From Pseudomonadota bacterium (GTDB lineage Bacteria > Pseudomonadota > Gammaproteobacteria > Xanthomonadales > Xanthomonadaceae): a stretch of DNA of 10,864 nucleotides. Position numbers and translations under genes: made by a program. The notes below the pieces were generated by a model that ran no database searches, was not told the DNA's origin, and was given only the letters and a program-made list of their open reading frames with translations. The stretch spans positions 1-10,864 of the forward strand of contig JAEWJB010000070.1 in NCBI GenBank assembly GCA_023386795.1. Reading direction: 5' to 3'. Below, piece after piece: positions 1 through 7,056 of the stretch; the stretch's first letter is position 1, and every line of letters starts with the position of its first letter.

Positions 1-122
1 CTACGAGCCTCCATGGATGGATTCACGGCGTGTCCCGAAACGGCCCCACCCCCGCTGGCCATGCAGGGCAACGAAACAGCCGATCAACATCGCAAGCCAA
101 GCAATCTCAACAACAGGCGAGC

Positions 123-150
123 AAAAAAAAGGGCGGCCAGCGGCCGCCCT
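123..150 (-). terminator. Rho-independent terminator of the M28 peptidase gene
   Basis: On the minus strand an 8-bp perfect stem (GGGCGGCC at 131-138 and GGCCGCCC at 142-149) closes a 3-nt loop and is followed by eight U residues (the A-run 123-130 on the plus strand). It starts 11 bases beyond the TAA stop of the M28 gene. The A130/T150 pair can extend the stem by one base pair. GC-rich stem plus U-tract is the standard intrinsic terminator form. Confidence 0.92.
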
Positions 151-161
151 CCCAAACCCAG

Positions 162-1811
162 TTACTTCCTCTGCCCCGCACTCGCATCGCGCGTAGCACG
201 GAACTCCGAATCCGCGCTCCAGTTCGGCCACTGTCCCGAATCGGCCAGCTGCATCCCCAGCGTGTACAGGATCGACAGGTCGCGCGAGGCGCCGGCGAAC
301 GTCCAGTCCGGCTGCCACTCGTCACCTTGCTGGTGATAGCGCTTGGCCGTGTAGTCGTCCGCGGCGGCCTTGCCGGCGGCCACGCCACCCACTTCCCAGT
401 CCTGCCCCGCCGAATACGACAGTGCAGGCACGCCGCGCTTGGCGAAGGAGAAATGATCGGAGCGGAAGAAATAGCCCGCTTCGGGCTTCGGATCGGGCGT
501 GTAGCGCAACCCGCGCTGGCCCGCCACGGCCTTCAGGTCGTCGAGCAGCTCCAGCTTGGCCGTACCGTAGATGCCGAAATCACGCGAAGGCACCGCCGGG
601 CTCATGCCATCCATGTTGATCACCGCCACCGTCTTCTCCAGCGGGTACAGCGGCTTGGACGCGTAGAACTCCGAACCCAGCAGCCCTTTCTCTTCGGCCG
701 TCACCGCCAGGAACACCACAGAGCGCTCCGGCTTGGGGCCTGCCGCAAATCCACGCGCCAGCTCCAGCAGGGCGGCCGTGCCGCTGGCGTTGTCGAGCGC
801 ACCATTGAAGATCGTGTCCCCATTCGCATCCGGTTTGCCCACGCCGATGTGGTCCCAGTGCGCACTGTAGATCAGCGTTTCGTCAGGCTTGCGGCTGCCC
901 TCCAGGCGTGCCACCACGTTGTGCGAGGTGATCACCTCGCTCTTCACGTCGTAGCGCGCGCTCAGGCCCTCGCCCTTCAGTTCCACTGGCTTGAAATCGC
1001 GCGACTGCGCCTGCTTCTTCAGCGCATCGAAATCCAGCCCGGACTGCTTGAACAGCTGCACCGCCAGGTCGCGCTGGATCCAACCCTCGATCTTCGGGTG
1101 GCTCGCCGACGGCTGGTCGCGCACCACGTCGAACATCGTGTTGGTGTTGGAACTGGCCACCGTCGCCCAGCCATAGGAGGCCGGCGCGGTTTCATGCACC
1201 ACCAGCACGCCGAGCGCGCCCTGGCGCGCGCCTTCCTCGTACTTGTAGGTCCAGCGGCCGTAGTAGGTCATGCCCTTGCCGTCGAAATCGCCCTTGCCGG
1301 TCTCGAAGTCGGGGTCGTTGATCAGCACGACGGCGATCTTGCCCTTCAGGTCCACGCCCTTGAAGTCGTCCCACTTGCGCTCCGGCGCGTTAACGCCGTA
1401 GCCGACGAACACCAACGGCGCATTGCGCACGTCCACGGTGCTGGAGCCGTCGAGCGCGGCGCGGATGGCGATCTGCTGGCCTTGGGTGAGCGGCTGGGCC
1501 TTGCCCTTGACGTCCACCGAAAGGCTCGGGGTACCCACGATATCGGCCTTGCGCAGCGGCACGGCCTGCGTCCACAGGCGCTTGCCGTCCTGCAGGTCGC
1601 CGCCCGGCTGCAGTCCGGCGGCCTGGAACTGCTGGCTGAGGTAGGCAATGGTCTTCTCTTCGCCGGCCGTGGCCGGGCCGCGACCTTCGTATTCGTCGGA
1701 CGCCAGGACCTTCACGTCCTGCGAAATGCGCTTGCCGTCGAACTGCGGCGTGGCCGCAAACAGCGCCGTCGACACCGACAGCGCCAGCACTCCCACCATG
1801 ACTCGCTTCAC
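162..1811 (-). CDS. Exported M28-family zinc metallopeptidase (aminopeptidase-like) with PA domain
   Basis: About 549 aa from a GTG start. Family M28 enzymes are co-catalytic di-zinc peptidases, mostly aminopeptidases. Residue numbers count from that GTG. The N-terminus (M-K-R, then a hydrophobic stretch ending near ALFA-A at residues 18-20) is a signal peptide, so the enzyme is periplasmic or secreted. Residues about 131-235 resemble a protease-associated (PA) insert, including DLKGKIAVVLIND. The metal-binding set is complete: H318 and D320 in SAHWDHIG, D340 in GALDNASG, E373/E374 in TAEEKGLLGS, D401 in INMDG and H453 in SDHFSF. The GTG at 1809-1811 is preferred because GAGG lies 6 nt upstream and it keeps the positive K-R of the signal peptide; ATG at 1797-1799 is the alternative. 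It ends at its own terminator, and its upstream region matches that of the M16 gene. The substrate is not determinable here. Confidence 0.95.
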   Translation of the reverse strand: MKRVMVGVLALSVSTALFAATPQFDGKRISQDVKVLASDEYEGRGPATAGEEKTIAYLSQQFQAAGLQPGGDLQDGKRLWTQAVPLRKADIVGTPSLSVDVKGKAQPLTQGQQIAIRAALDGSSTVDVRNAPLVFVGYGVNAPERKWDDFKGVDLKGKIAVVLINDPDFETGKGDFDGKGMTYYGRWTYKYEEGARQGALGVLVVHETAPASYGWATVASSNTNTMFDVVRDQPSASHPKIEGWIQRDLAVQLFKQSGLDFDALKKQAQSRDFKPVELKGEGLSARYDVKSEVITSHNVVARLEGSRKPDETLIYSAHWDHIGVGKPDANGDTIFNGALDNASGTAALLELARGFAAGPKPERSVVFLAVTAEEKGLLGSEFYASKPLYPLEKTVAVINMDGMSPAVPSRDFGIYGTAKLELLDDLKAVAGQRGLRYTPDPKPEAGYFFRSDHFSFAKRGVPALSYSAGQDWEVGGVAAGKAAADDYTAKRYHQQGDEWQPDWTFAGASRDLSILYTLGMQLADSGQWPNWSADSEFRATRDASAGQRK

Positions 1812-1817
1812 CCTGCA

Positions 1818-1821
1818 CCTC
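1818..1821 (-). promoter_or_regulatory. Ribosome binding site supporting the GTG start of the M28 gene
   Basis: GAGG on the minus strand lies 6 nt from GTG 1811-1809. Neither the more distal in-frame GTG at 1853 nor the downstream ATG at 1799 has a better Shine-Dalgarno match. Confidence 0.6.
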
Positions 1822-1877
1822 GGAGGTGTTGAACAATCCCCGAGTGTAGGCACGGCCAGGGCGGGCTGGCATGTGAC
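1822..1877 (-). promoter_or_regulatory. Putative promoter/leader of the M28 gene, shared with the M16 gene
   Basis: Read on the minus strand: GTCAC (1877-1873), 23 nt, CTACACTCGG (1849-1840), 3 nt, TTGTTCAACAC (1836-1826), then CTCC (1825-1822). The M16 gene has GTCAC, 22 nt, CTAGCCTCGG, TTGTTCAACAC and GTCC in the same order before its ribosome binding site. TACACT (1848-1843) is a plausible -10 box. TGTTCAACA is an inverted repeat (TGTT-C-AACA) that would fall near the transcription start. No good -35 hexamer is visible, and the GTCAC block is too far upstream to be one. Promoter role is inferred; the similarity is directly seen. Confidence 0.5.
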
Positions 1878-1928
1878 TTTTGGGCTGGGTGTCGACGGCC
1901 AGCGGGACCGCGGCGATGGCGGCCTCTC

Positions 1929-3407
1929 TCACAACGCCGGTTCGTAGCCCTCGGCCGCGCCCACGCGCGACAACAGCCGGCGGCTGTGCGGGTCCAGCCC
2001 CACCAGCGACACCTCCAGCCCATGGTGGCGCAGGCGTTGGATCGCCTGGTCCAGCGCCGCGGCGGCGGTGATATCCCAGAAATGCGCGCGGCTCACGTCG
2101 ATGCGTACCCGCTTGCCCGGCACCGTGCGCGGGTCGAAGGCGTCGAGGAATGCGTCGGCCGAGGCGAAGAACACCTGCCCGCTCACCTTCCACACCTGCA
2201 CGCCCTCCATCACTGCGGCTTCAACCTGCAGCAACCCGGCGACCTTGAAGGCAAAGAATACGCCGCTCAGCAGGACGCCCACGCCCACGCCGGCCGCCAG
2301 GTTGTGCGTGGCCAGGGTCACGCCCACCGTCGCCAGCATCACGGCCGAGGACGTGCGCGGATGGCGCACCAGCTGGCGCAGCGAACGCCAGTCGAATGTC
2401 TCCACGGAGACCATCACCATCACCGCCACCAACGCCACCACCGGCACCTTCGCCACCCAGGGACGCAGCAGCACCATCAGCACCAGCAACAGAACGCCGG
2501 CGAACAATGTGGACAGGCGGCTGCGGCCACCGTACTTCACGTTGCCCACGCTCTGGCCGATCATGCCGCAGCCGGCGATGCCGCCGAAGCAGCTCGCCGC
2601 GATGTTGGCGATGCCCAGGCCCGTGCATTCGCGGTTCTTGTCACTCGGGGTATCGGTCAGTTCGTCCACCACGCGGGCGGTCATCATCGATTCGAGCAGG
2701 CCCACCATCGCGATCGCCAGCGCCGGCAGCGCGATGATGCGAAGCGTCTGCAGTGTCAGCGGCACGCCCGGCCACTGCGGGTGCGGCAGCGATTCCGGCA
2801 GGCGGCCCAGGTCGGCCACGGTCATGACCGGCAGGTCCAGCCACACCGCCGCCAGCGTGAGCGCGCCCACGCACAGCAGCGGCGAGGGAATGGCCGACAG
2901 CCCCGGCAGCCGCAGCCGCGGCAGGCCATAGATCAGCGCCACGCCGAGCGCGAGCATCGCCCAACTGGCCAGGTTGGCGCCCACCACATGCGGCAGTTGG
3001 GCCGAGAAGATCAGGATCGCCAACGCGTTGACGAAGCCGGTACGCACCGAGCTGCTGACGAAGCGCATCAGCACGCCGAGCCGCAACAGGCCGAAGAGGA
3101 CCTGCAGCAGGCCGGCCAGCACGCCGGCGGCGAGCAGGTAGGCCAGCCCGTGCGCGGCGACCAGCGGCGCGGCCACCAGCGCCACGGAGCCGGCGGCCGC
3201 CGAGATCATGGCCGGCCGCCCGCCGCCGAACCCAATCACGATGCCAATGACGAACGAGGCGAACAGGCCAACCTGGGGGTCGACCCCGGCCACCGCGGCA
3301 AACGCGATGACCTCGGGAATCAGTGCGAAGGTGGCCACGGCGCCGGCCATGAGTTCGCGCAGCGGCGCGGCACGCCACTGGGACAGTTCGTTGCGGAGGA
3401 AGGACAT
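1929..3407 (-). CDS. SulP-family anion transporter with C-terminal STAS domain
   Basis: A 492-aa inner-membrane protein. SulP (SLC26-like) proteins carry sulfate, bicarbonate, dicarboxylates or other anions by symport or exchange; the substrate cannot be read from sequence. The membrane part (about residues 15-395) is rich in Ala/Val/Leu/Gly helices, opening with MAGAVATFALIPEVIAFAAV and GLFASFVIG, and contains the family-typical stretch GCGMIGQSVGNVKYGGRSRL (about 280-298). The STAS domain spans roughly 400-485, with D445-I-T447 at the place of the usual phosphorylation-loop motif. At 492 aa it belongs to the compact bacterial SulP proteins. ATG 3407 has only a weak ribosome binding site (GGTAG). 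It runs divergently from the M16 gene across 209 bp. No terminator is seen between its stop and the M28 start, so some read-through into M28 is possible, but M28 appears to have its own promoter in that 117-bp gap. Confidence 0.93.
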   Translation of the reverse strand: MSFLRNELSQWRAAPLRELMAGAVATFALIPEVIAFAAVAGVDPQVGLFASFVIGIVIGFGGGRPAMISAAAGSVALVAAPLVAAHGLAYLLAAGVLAGLLQVLFGLLRLGVLMRFVSSSVRTGFVNALAILIFSAQLPHVVGANLASWAMLALGVALIYGLPRLRLPGLSAIPSPLLCVGALTLAAVWLDLPVMTVADLGRLPESLPHPQWPGVPLTLQTLRIIALPALAIAMVGLLESMMTARVVDELTDTPSDKNRECTGLGIANIAASCFGGIAGCGMIGQSVGNVKYGGRSRLSTLFAGVLLLVLMVLLRPWVAKVPVVALVAVMVMVSVETFDWRSLRQLVRHPRTSSAVMLATVGVTLATHNLAAGVGVGVLLSGVFFAFKVAGLLQVEAAVMEGVQVWKVSGQVFFASADAFLDAFDPRTVPGKRVRIDVSRAHFWDITAAAALDQAIQRLRHHGLEVSLVGLDPHSRRLLSRVGAAEGYEPAL

Positions 3408-3440
3408 GCGGACTACCGATCAGCAGGAGCAGGCGTGCCA

Positions 3441-3456
3441 CGCCCGCCGGCGGGCG
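3441..3456. repeat. 16-bp perfect GC palindrome in the SulP leader
   Basis: CGCCCGCCGGCGGGCG equals its own reverse complement. It lies 33 bp upstream of the SulP start, inside the divergent SulP-M16 spacer. Possible roles are a protein-binding site or an RNA hairpin in the SulP 5' leader, although without spacer bases it would need to lose central pairs to form a loop. Chance is also possible in such GC-rich DNA. Confidence 0.4.
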
Positions 3457-3552
3457 CTGGCGGGGCGGGAACGGACGGGGGGAGGCGCATTTTCCCACGA
3501 CGCCACCCGCTGCGGCCATGCCGGATGGGGCGACCGGCGATCCCTGTCGTTG

Positions 3553-3604
3553 GTCACTTTCCGTCCGGGCCGCGAACGTCTAGCCTCGGTTGTTCAACAC
3601 GTCC
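3553..3604 (+). promoter_or_regulatory. Putative promoter/leader of the M16 gene, shared with the M28 gene
   Basis: GTCAC (3553-3557), 22 nt, CTAGCCTCGG (3580-3589), TTGTTCAACAC (3590-3600) and GTCC (3601-3604), immediately followed by the ribosome binding site. Order and spacing match the region upstream of the M28 gene on the other strand. TAGCCT (3581-3586) is a candidate -10. There is no clear -35. A start of transcription near 3593 would give a 5' leader of about 25 nt. Confidence 0.5.
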
Positions 3605-3612
3605 AAGGAGGA
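3605..3612 (+). promoter_or_regulatory. Strong ribosome binding site of the M16 gene
   Basis: AAGGAGGA, an almost full anti-Shine-Dalgarno match, lies 4 nt before ATG 3617. It settles the start against the in-frame TTG at 3590, which would lie upstream of the site and add residues before the signal peptide. Confidence 0.9.
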
Positions 3613-3616
3613 CTCC

Positions 3617-6529
3617 ATGATCCGACCGCTTTCCCTGCTGATCGCCGGTGCCCTGGCCGCCGGTGCCGGGCTCGCCGCGCCGAACGCCTTCGCCGCGCCC
3701 GAATCGTTGGCCAAGAACGCTGCCGCCGAGGCGGGCATCCCGGACATCGCCTATACGCGCTTCACCCTGCCCAACGGGCTGACGGTGGTCGTGCACGAGG
3801 ACCACAAGGCGCCGGTGGTGGCGGTCAGCATCTGGTACCACATCGGTTCGGCCGACGAGCCGACCGGCCGCACGGGCTTCGCCCACCTGTTCGAGCACCT
3901 GATGTTCTCCGGCTCGGAGAACCACAAGGGCACCTATTTCCAGCCGTTCGAGAAGGTCGGCGCGACCGACATGAACGGCACGACCTGGTTCGACCGCACC
4001 AACTACTTCGAGACCGTGCCCACCACCGCGCTGGATACCGCGCTGTGGATGGAATCGGACCGCATGGGCCACCTGCTCGGCGCGATCGGCCAGCCTGAGC
4101 TGGACACCCAGCGCGGCGTGGTGCAGAACGAGAAGCGCCAGGGCGAGAACCGCCCCTATGGCCGCGTGGACCAGAACATCCTGTCCAACCTCTTCCCGGC
4201 CAACCACCCGTACCAGCACGACACCATCGGCTCGATGGAGGACCTGGACGCCGCCTCGCTGGAAGACGTCAAGAAGTGGTTCACCGACAACTACGGCGCG
4301 GCCAACACCACGCTCGTGCTGGCTGGCGACATCACGGTGGCCGAAGCCAAGGCGAAGGCGGAGAAGTACTTCGGCGACATCCCGGCCGGCCAGCCGGTGT
4401 CGCGCCAGCAGCCGTGGATCACCGCGCTGCCGAAGCAGACGCGCGGCGTCCAGCACGACCACGTCTCCCAGCCGCGCATCTACCGCACCTGGGTCGCCCC
4501 GCAGCTGGGCACCGACGATGCGATCGCGCTGGACCTGGCCACCACCGTGCTGGGCGGCGGCAAGACCTCGCGCCTGTACCAGCGCCTGGTCTATCAGGAC
4601 AAGCTGGTCGATGACGTCTCCGCGGCGATCCAGCCGTTCGCCCTGGCCAGCCAGGTGCAGATCCAGGCCGACGTGAAGGACGGCGTGGACCCGGCCAAGG
4701 TGGAAGCGGCCATTGCCGACGAGCTGAAGAAATTCCTCGCCGAAGGCCCGACCGCCGACGAACTGCAGCGCGCACAGGTGGCCTACCGCGCCGGCTTCGT
4801 GCGTGGCCTGGAAAAGGTGGGCGGCTTCGGTGGCAAGGCGGTGATCCTGGCCGAGGGCCAGGTGTATCGCGGTGACCCGGGCGCTTACCGCAAGGACCTG
4901 GAGCGCGCCGCGGCGGCCACGCCGGCCTCGGTGCAGAAGGCCTCGCAGACCTGGTTCGGCAAGGGCGACTACCTGCTGACCGTGCTGCCGGCTGGCGAGG
5001 GCTTCGACCCGGCCGCCGAGGACAAGGCCGTCGTCGCCCTGCCCGCCGCCGAAGGCAAGCCGGCAACCAAGCTCCCCGCCAGTGCGAACAGCAAGTTCAA
5101 GGTCGCCAAGAGCGCCGTGGACCGCAGCAAGGGCGTGCCGGAAACCAGCCAGTTCCCGAGCCTGAGCTTCCCGACCCTGCAGCGCGGCAAGCTGAAGAAT
5201 GGCATCGAGGTCGTGCTGGCCGAACGCAACACCATTCCGGTGACGCAGATCCAGCTGATGTTCGACAGCGGCTACGCGGCCGACCAGGGCAGCAAGCTCG
5301 GCACCGCCAGCTTCACGGCCACGCTGCTGGGCGAGAGCACCAAGTCGCTCGATTCGGTGGAAGTGGCCAAGCGCCGCCAGCGCCTGGGCGCGATCATCAG
5401 CACCGGTTGCGACCTGGACGTGTGCGACGCCTCGCTCAATGCGCTCAACGACCAGTTGCAGCCGTCGCTGGAACTGTTCGCGGACACCGTGCGCAACCCG
5501 GCGTTCAAGGCCGAGGACATCGAGCGCATCCGCGCGCAGTGGCTGGCCGGCATCGCGCAGGAAAAGACCCAGCCCAACGGCCTGGCCCTGCGTACCCTGC
5601 CGCCGCTGCTGTACGGCAAGGGCCACGCCTATGCCATCCCGCTGACCGGCAGCGGCGACGAAGCTTCGATCAAGTCGCTGACCGCCGACGATCTGCGCCG
5701 CTTCCAGTCGCAGTGGCTGCGCCCTGACAACCTGCGCATCCTGGTCGCCGGCGACACCACGCTGGAGAAGATCATTCCGCAGCTGGACGCCGCCTTCGGC
5801 GATTGGCAAGTCCCGGCGGGCGCGGTGCCGAAGAAGAACGTCGGCGAAGTCGCCGCGCAGGCCAAGCCGCGCGTATTCCTGATCAACCGCGATGACGCGC
5901 CGCAATCGCTGATCCTCGCCGGCCTGCTGGCGCCCTCGACCAAGGCCCCGAACAACCTCGCCATCGGCGTGGCCAACGGCGCCTTCGGCGGCACCTTCAC
6001 TTCGCGCCTGAACATGAACCTGCGCGAGGACAAGCGCTGGGCGTATGGCGCGCAGAGCTTCCTGATGGATGCGCAGGGCCAGCGTCCGTTCCTGTTCTTC
6101 GCCCCGGTGCAGACCGACAAGACCGCCGAGTCGGCAGCCGAGGTGCAGAAGGAAGCGGTGGCGGTGATCGGCGACAAGCCGCTGACCGAGGCCGAGGTGG
6201 CCAAGATCCGCAACCAGCGCATCCGCGCCCTGCCGGGCAGCTACGAGACCACCGGCGCGGTACTCGGCGCAATGGAGGCGATCGTCAAGTTCAACCGTCC
6301 GGACGACTACGTGCAGACGCTCAAGTCGCGCCTGGAAGCGGTGGACCAGCCGGTCGCGCAGAAGGCGATCGAGGAGATCGTGCAGCCGAAGGCGATGACC
6401 TGGGTGATCGTCGGCGACCTCGACAAGATCGAGGCGCCGGTACGCGCGCTCAACCTGGGCGAGGTGCAGATCCTCGATGCCAACGGCAAGCCCGTCACCG
6501 GCAAGACGGCCCAACCGGCGAAGAAGTAA
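3617..6529 (+). CDS. Exported two-domain M16-family zinc metallopeptidase (insulinase/pitrilysin type)
   Basis: A 970-aa protein of the length expected for tandem-domain M16 enzymes, which degrade peptides inside a clamshell chamber. The signal peptide MIRPLSLLIAGALAAG... ends near NAFA-A (about residue 26), so it acts in the periplasm or outside. The N-terminal M16 domain (about 40-460) carries the inverted zinc motif H90-L-F-E93-H94 and the distal ligand E172 in VVQNEKRQ. The C-terminal M16 domain (about 515-950) lacks HXXEH at the matching place (LGTASFTATLL) but keeps the R and Y of the substrate-binding element in TSRLNMNLREDKRWAYG, as in active/inactive paired M16 proteins. A strong ribosome binding site fixes the start. 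It is monocistronic: its own promoter region upstream and a strong terminator 33 bp after the stop. Codons are strongly G/C-ending. Physiological substrate unknown. Confidence 0.96.
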   Translation: MIRPLSLLIAGALAAGAGLAAPNAFAAPESLAKNAAAEAGIPDIAYTRFTLPNGLTVVVHEDHKAPVVAVSIWYHIGSADEPTGRTGFAHLFEHLMFSGSENHKGTYFQPFEKVGATDMNGTTWFDRTNYFETVPTTALDTALWMESDRMGHLLGAIGQPELDTQRGVVQNEKRQGENRPYGRVDQNILSNLFPANHPYQHDTIGSMEDLDAASLEDVKKWFTDNYGAANTTLVLAGDITVAEAKAKAEKYFGDIPAGQPVSRQQPWITALPKQTRGVQHDHVSQPRIYRTWVAPQLGTDDAIALDLATTVLGGGKTSRLYQRLVYQDKLVDDVSAAIQPFALASQVQIQADVKDGVDPAKVEAAIADELKKFLAEGPTADELQRAQVAYRAGFVRGLEKVGGFGGKAVILAEGQVYRGDPGAYRKDLERAAAATPASVQKASQTWFGKGDYLLTVLPAGEGFDPAAEDKAVVALPAAEGKPATKLPASANSKFKVAKSAVDRSKGVPETSQFPSLSFPTLQRGKLKNGIEVVLAERNTIPVTQIQLMFDSGYAADQGSKLGTASFTATLLGESTKSLDSVEVAKRRQRLGAIISTGCDLDVCDASLNALNDQLQPSLELFADTVRNPAFKAEDIERIRAQWLAGIAQEKTQPNGLALRTLPPLLYGKGHAYAIPLTGSGDEASIKSLTADDLRRFQSQWLRPDNLRILVAGDTTLEKIIPQLDAAFGDWQVPAGAVPKKNVGEVAAQAKPRVFLINRDDAPQSLILAGLLAPSTKAPNNLAIGVANGAFGGTFTSRLNMNLREDKRWAYGAQSFLMDAQGQRPFLFFAPVQTDKTAESAAEVQKEAVAVIGDKPLTEAEVAKIRNQRIRALPGSYETTGAVLGAMEAIVKFNRPDDYVQTLKSRLEAVDQPVAQKAIEEIVQPKAMTWVIVGDLDKIEAPVRALNLGEVQILDANGKPVTGKTAQPAKK

Positions 6530-6561
6530 GCGCGCAGGTCGGTCACGACCGCACGCCATGC

Positions 6562-6591
6562 AAGCCGCGGGGTACGCCCCGCGGCTTTTTT
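6562..6591 (+). terminator. Rho-independent terminator of the M16 gene
   Basis: A 9-bp GC stem (GCCGCGGGG at 6564-6572 with CCCCGCGGC at 6577-6585), extendable by two A-T pairs, closes a TACG tetraloop and runs into six U residues (6586-6591). A smaller hairpin (GGTCG-GTCA-CGACC, 6537-6550) sits just before it. On the minus strand the stem is not followed by a U-tract, so it is unlikely to end the facing small gene efficiently. Confidence 0.93.
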
Positions 6592-6608
6592 CATGCCCGC
6601 ACCTGGTG

Positions 6609-6824
6609 TCAGACCGCGACCTGCATCGACGCGTGGCGGAACGCCCAGTCGTAGTCGTTGCCCTGGTAGACCGGCTGGGCATTGCGGAACGCGCGCACGC
6701 GTTCCTCGTTGGTGGGCGCCTGCGGGCATTGCCCGCGTGCCACATGCTGCAGCGAAAGGAAGGCCAGCGGACCGAACGCCACCGACCCCACCGCGTTTTG
6801 AGTCTGCTTCACGATTGCACCCAT
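6609..6824 (-). CDS. Small uncharacterised protein, about 71 aa
   Basis: I do not recognise this protein. From ATG 6824 it encodes about 71 aa. The first third is mildly hydrophobic (AVGSVAFGPLAFLSLQHVARG), possibly a membrane or signal-like segment; the rest is polar and aromatic, ending QPVYQGNDYDWAFRHASMQVAV. Third codon positions are mostly G or C from the AAG-CAG codons onward, like the neighbouring real genes, which argues for coding. The start is uncertain: ATG 6848 gives 79 aa, ATG 6824 gives 71 aa, and GTG 6812 gives 67 aa with an N-terminal M-K. None has a strong ribosome binding site. TTGACT (6856-6851) resembles a -35 box but has no matching -10. It converges on the M16 gene, whose terminator lies 17 bp past its stop. 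Confidence 0.55.
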   Translation of the reverse strand: MGAIVKQTQNAVGSVAFGPLAFLSLQHVARGQCPQAPTNEERVRAFRNAQPVYQGNDYDWAFRHASMQVAV

Positions 6825-7056
6825 AAGGAGTTGGCGATGCTCCGGCATGGAGTCAACGCCCGCACAGATTCCCGATGTCCCCGCCTGCGGTGCCACCTGC
6901 TTCCCCGCCGCGCCTGGCCATCCGGGGCCATTCCCCCGCGACCATCGTTGGCGCAGCCGCGCGAAGCCGCAGTGAAGCCGGGACGCGCAGGCGAACACGC
7001 GCGCTCGGCCAACGCGAACGGATGCGCGCAGAGGACAAGACGAGGCCGCGCGTGGC

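Noticed and set aside
1..90. 29-aa minus-strand frame after the M28 terminator (MLIGCFVALHGQRG...)
   Set aside because: The hydrophobic start is suggestive, but there is no ribosome binding site, no clear promoter and only modest G/C third-position bias. Nothing else in 1-122 is supportable.
30..1832. 600-aa open frame antisense to the M28 gene
   Set aside because: Low-complexity Arg/His/Leu composition without motifs. The opposite strand encodes a complete M28 active site and has a terminator.
1860..1890. CRP/Clp-type site around TGTGAC upstream of M28
   Set aside because: Only one half-site (TGTGA) is present; the partner half at the 6-nt spacing is missing, and the M16 counterpart has just GTGAC.
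1986..3620. 544-aa open frame antisense to SulP
   Set aside because: His/Arg/Gln-rich shadow of hydrophobic transmembrane codons, not a real His-rich protein.
3554..6745. 1063-aa open frame antisense to the M16 gene
   Set aside because: It is a shadow frame produced by G/C-ending codons of the M16 gene. Its translation is a low-complexity Arg/Leu/Gly/His mix with no domain, while the plus frame has full M16 motifs, a signal peptide, a strong ribosome binding site and a terminator.
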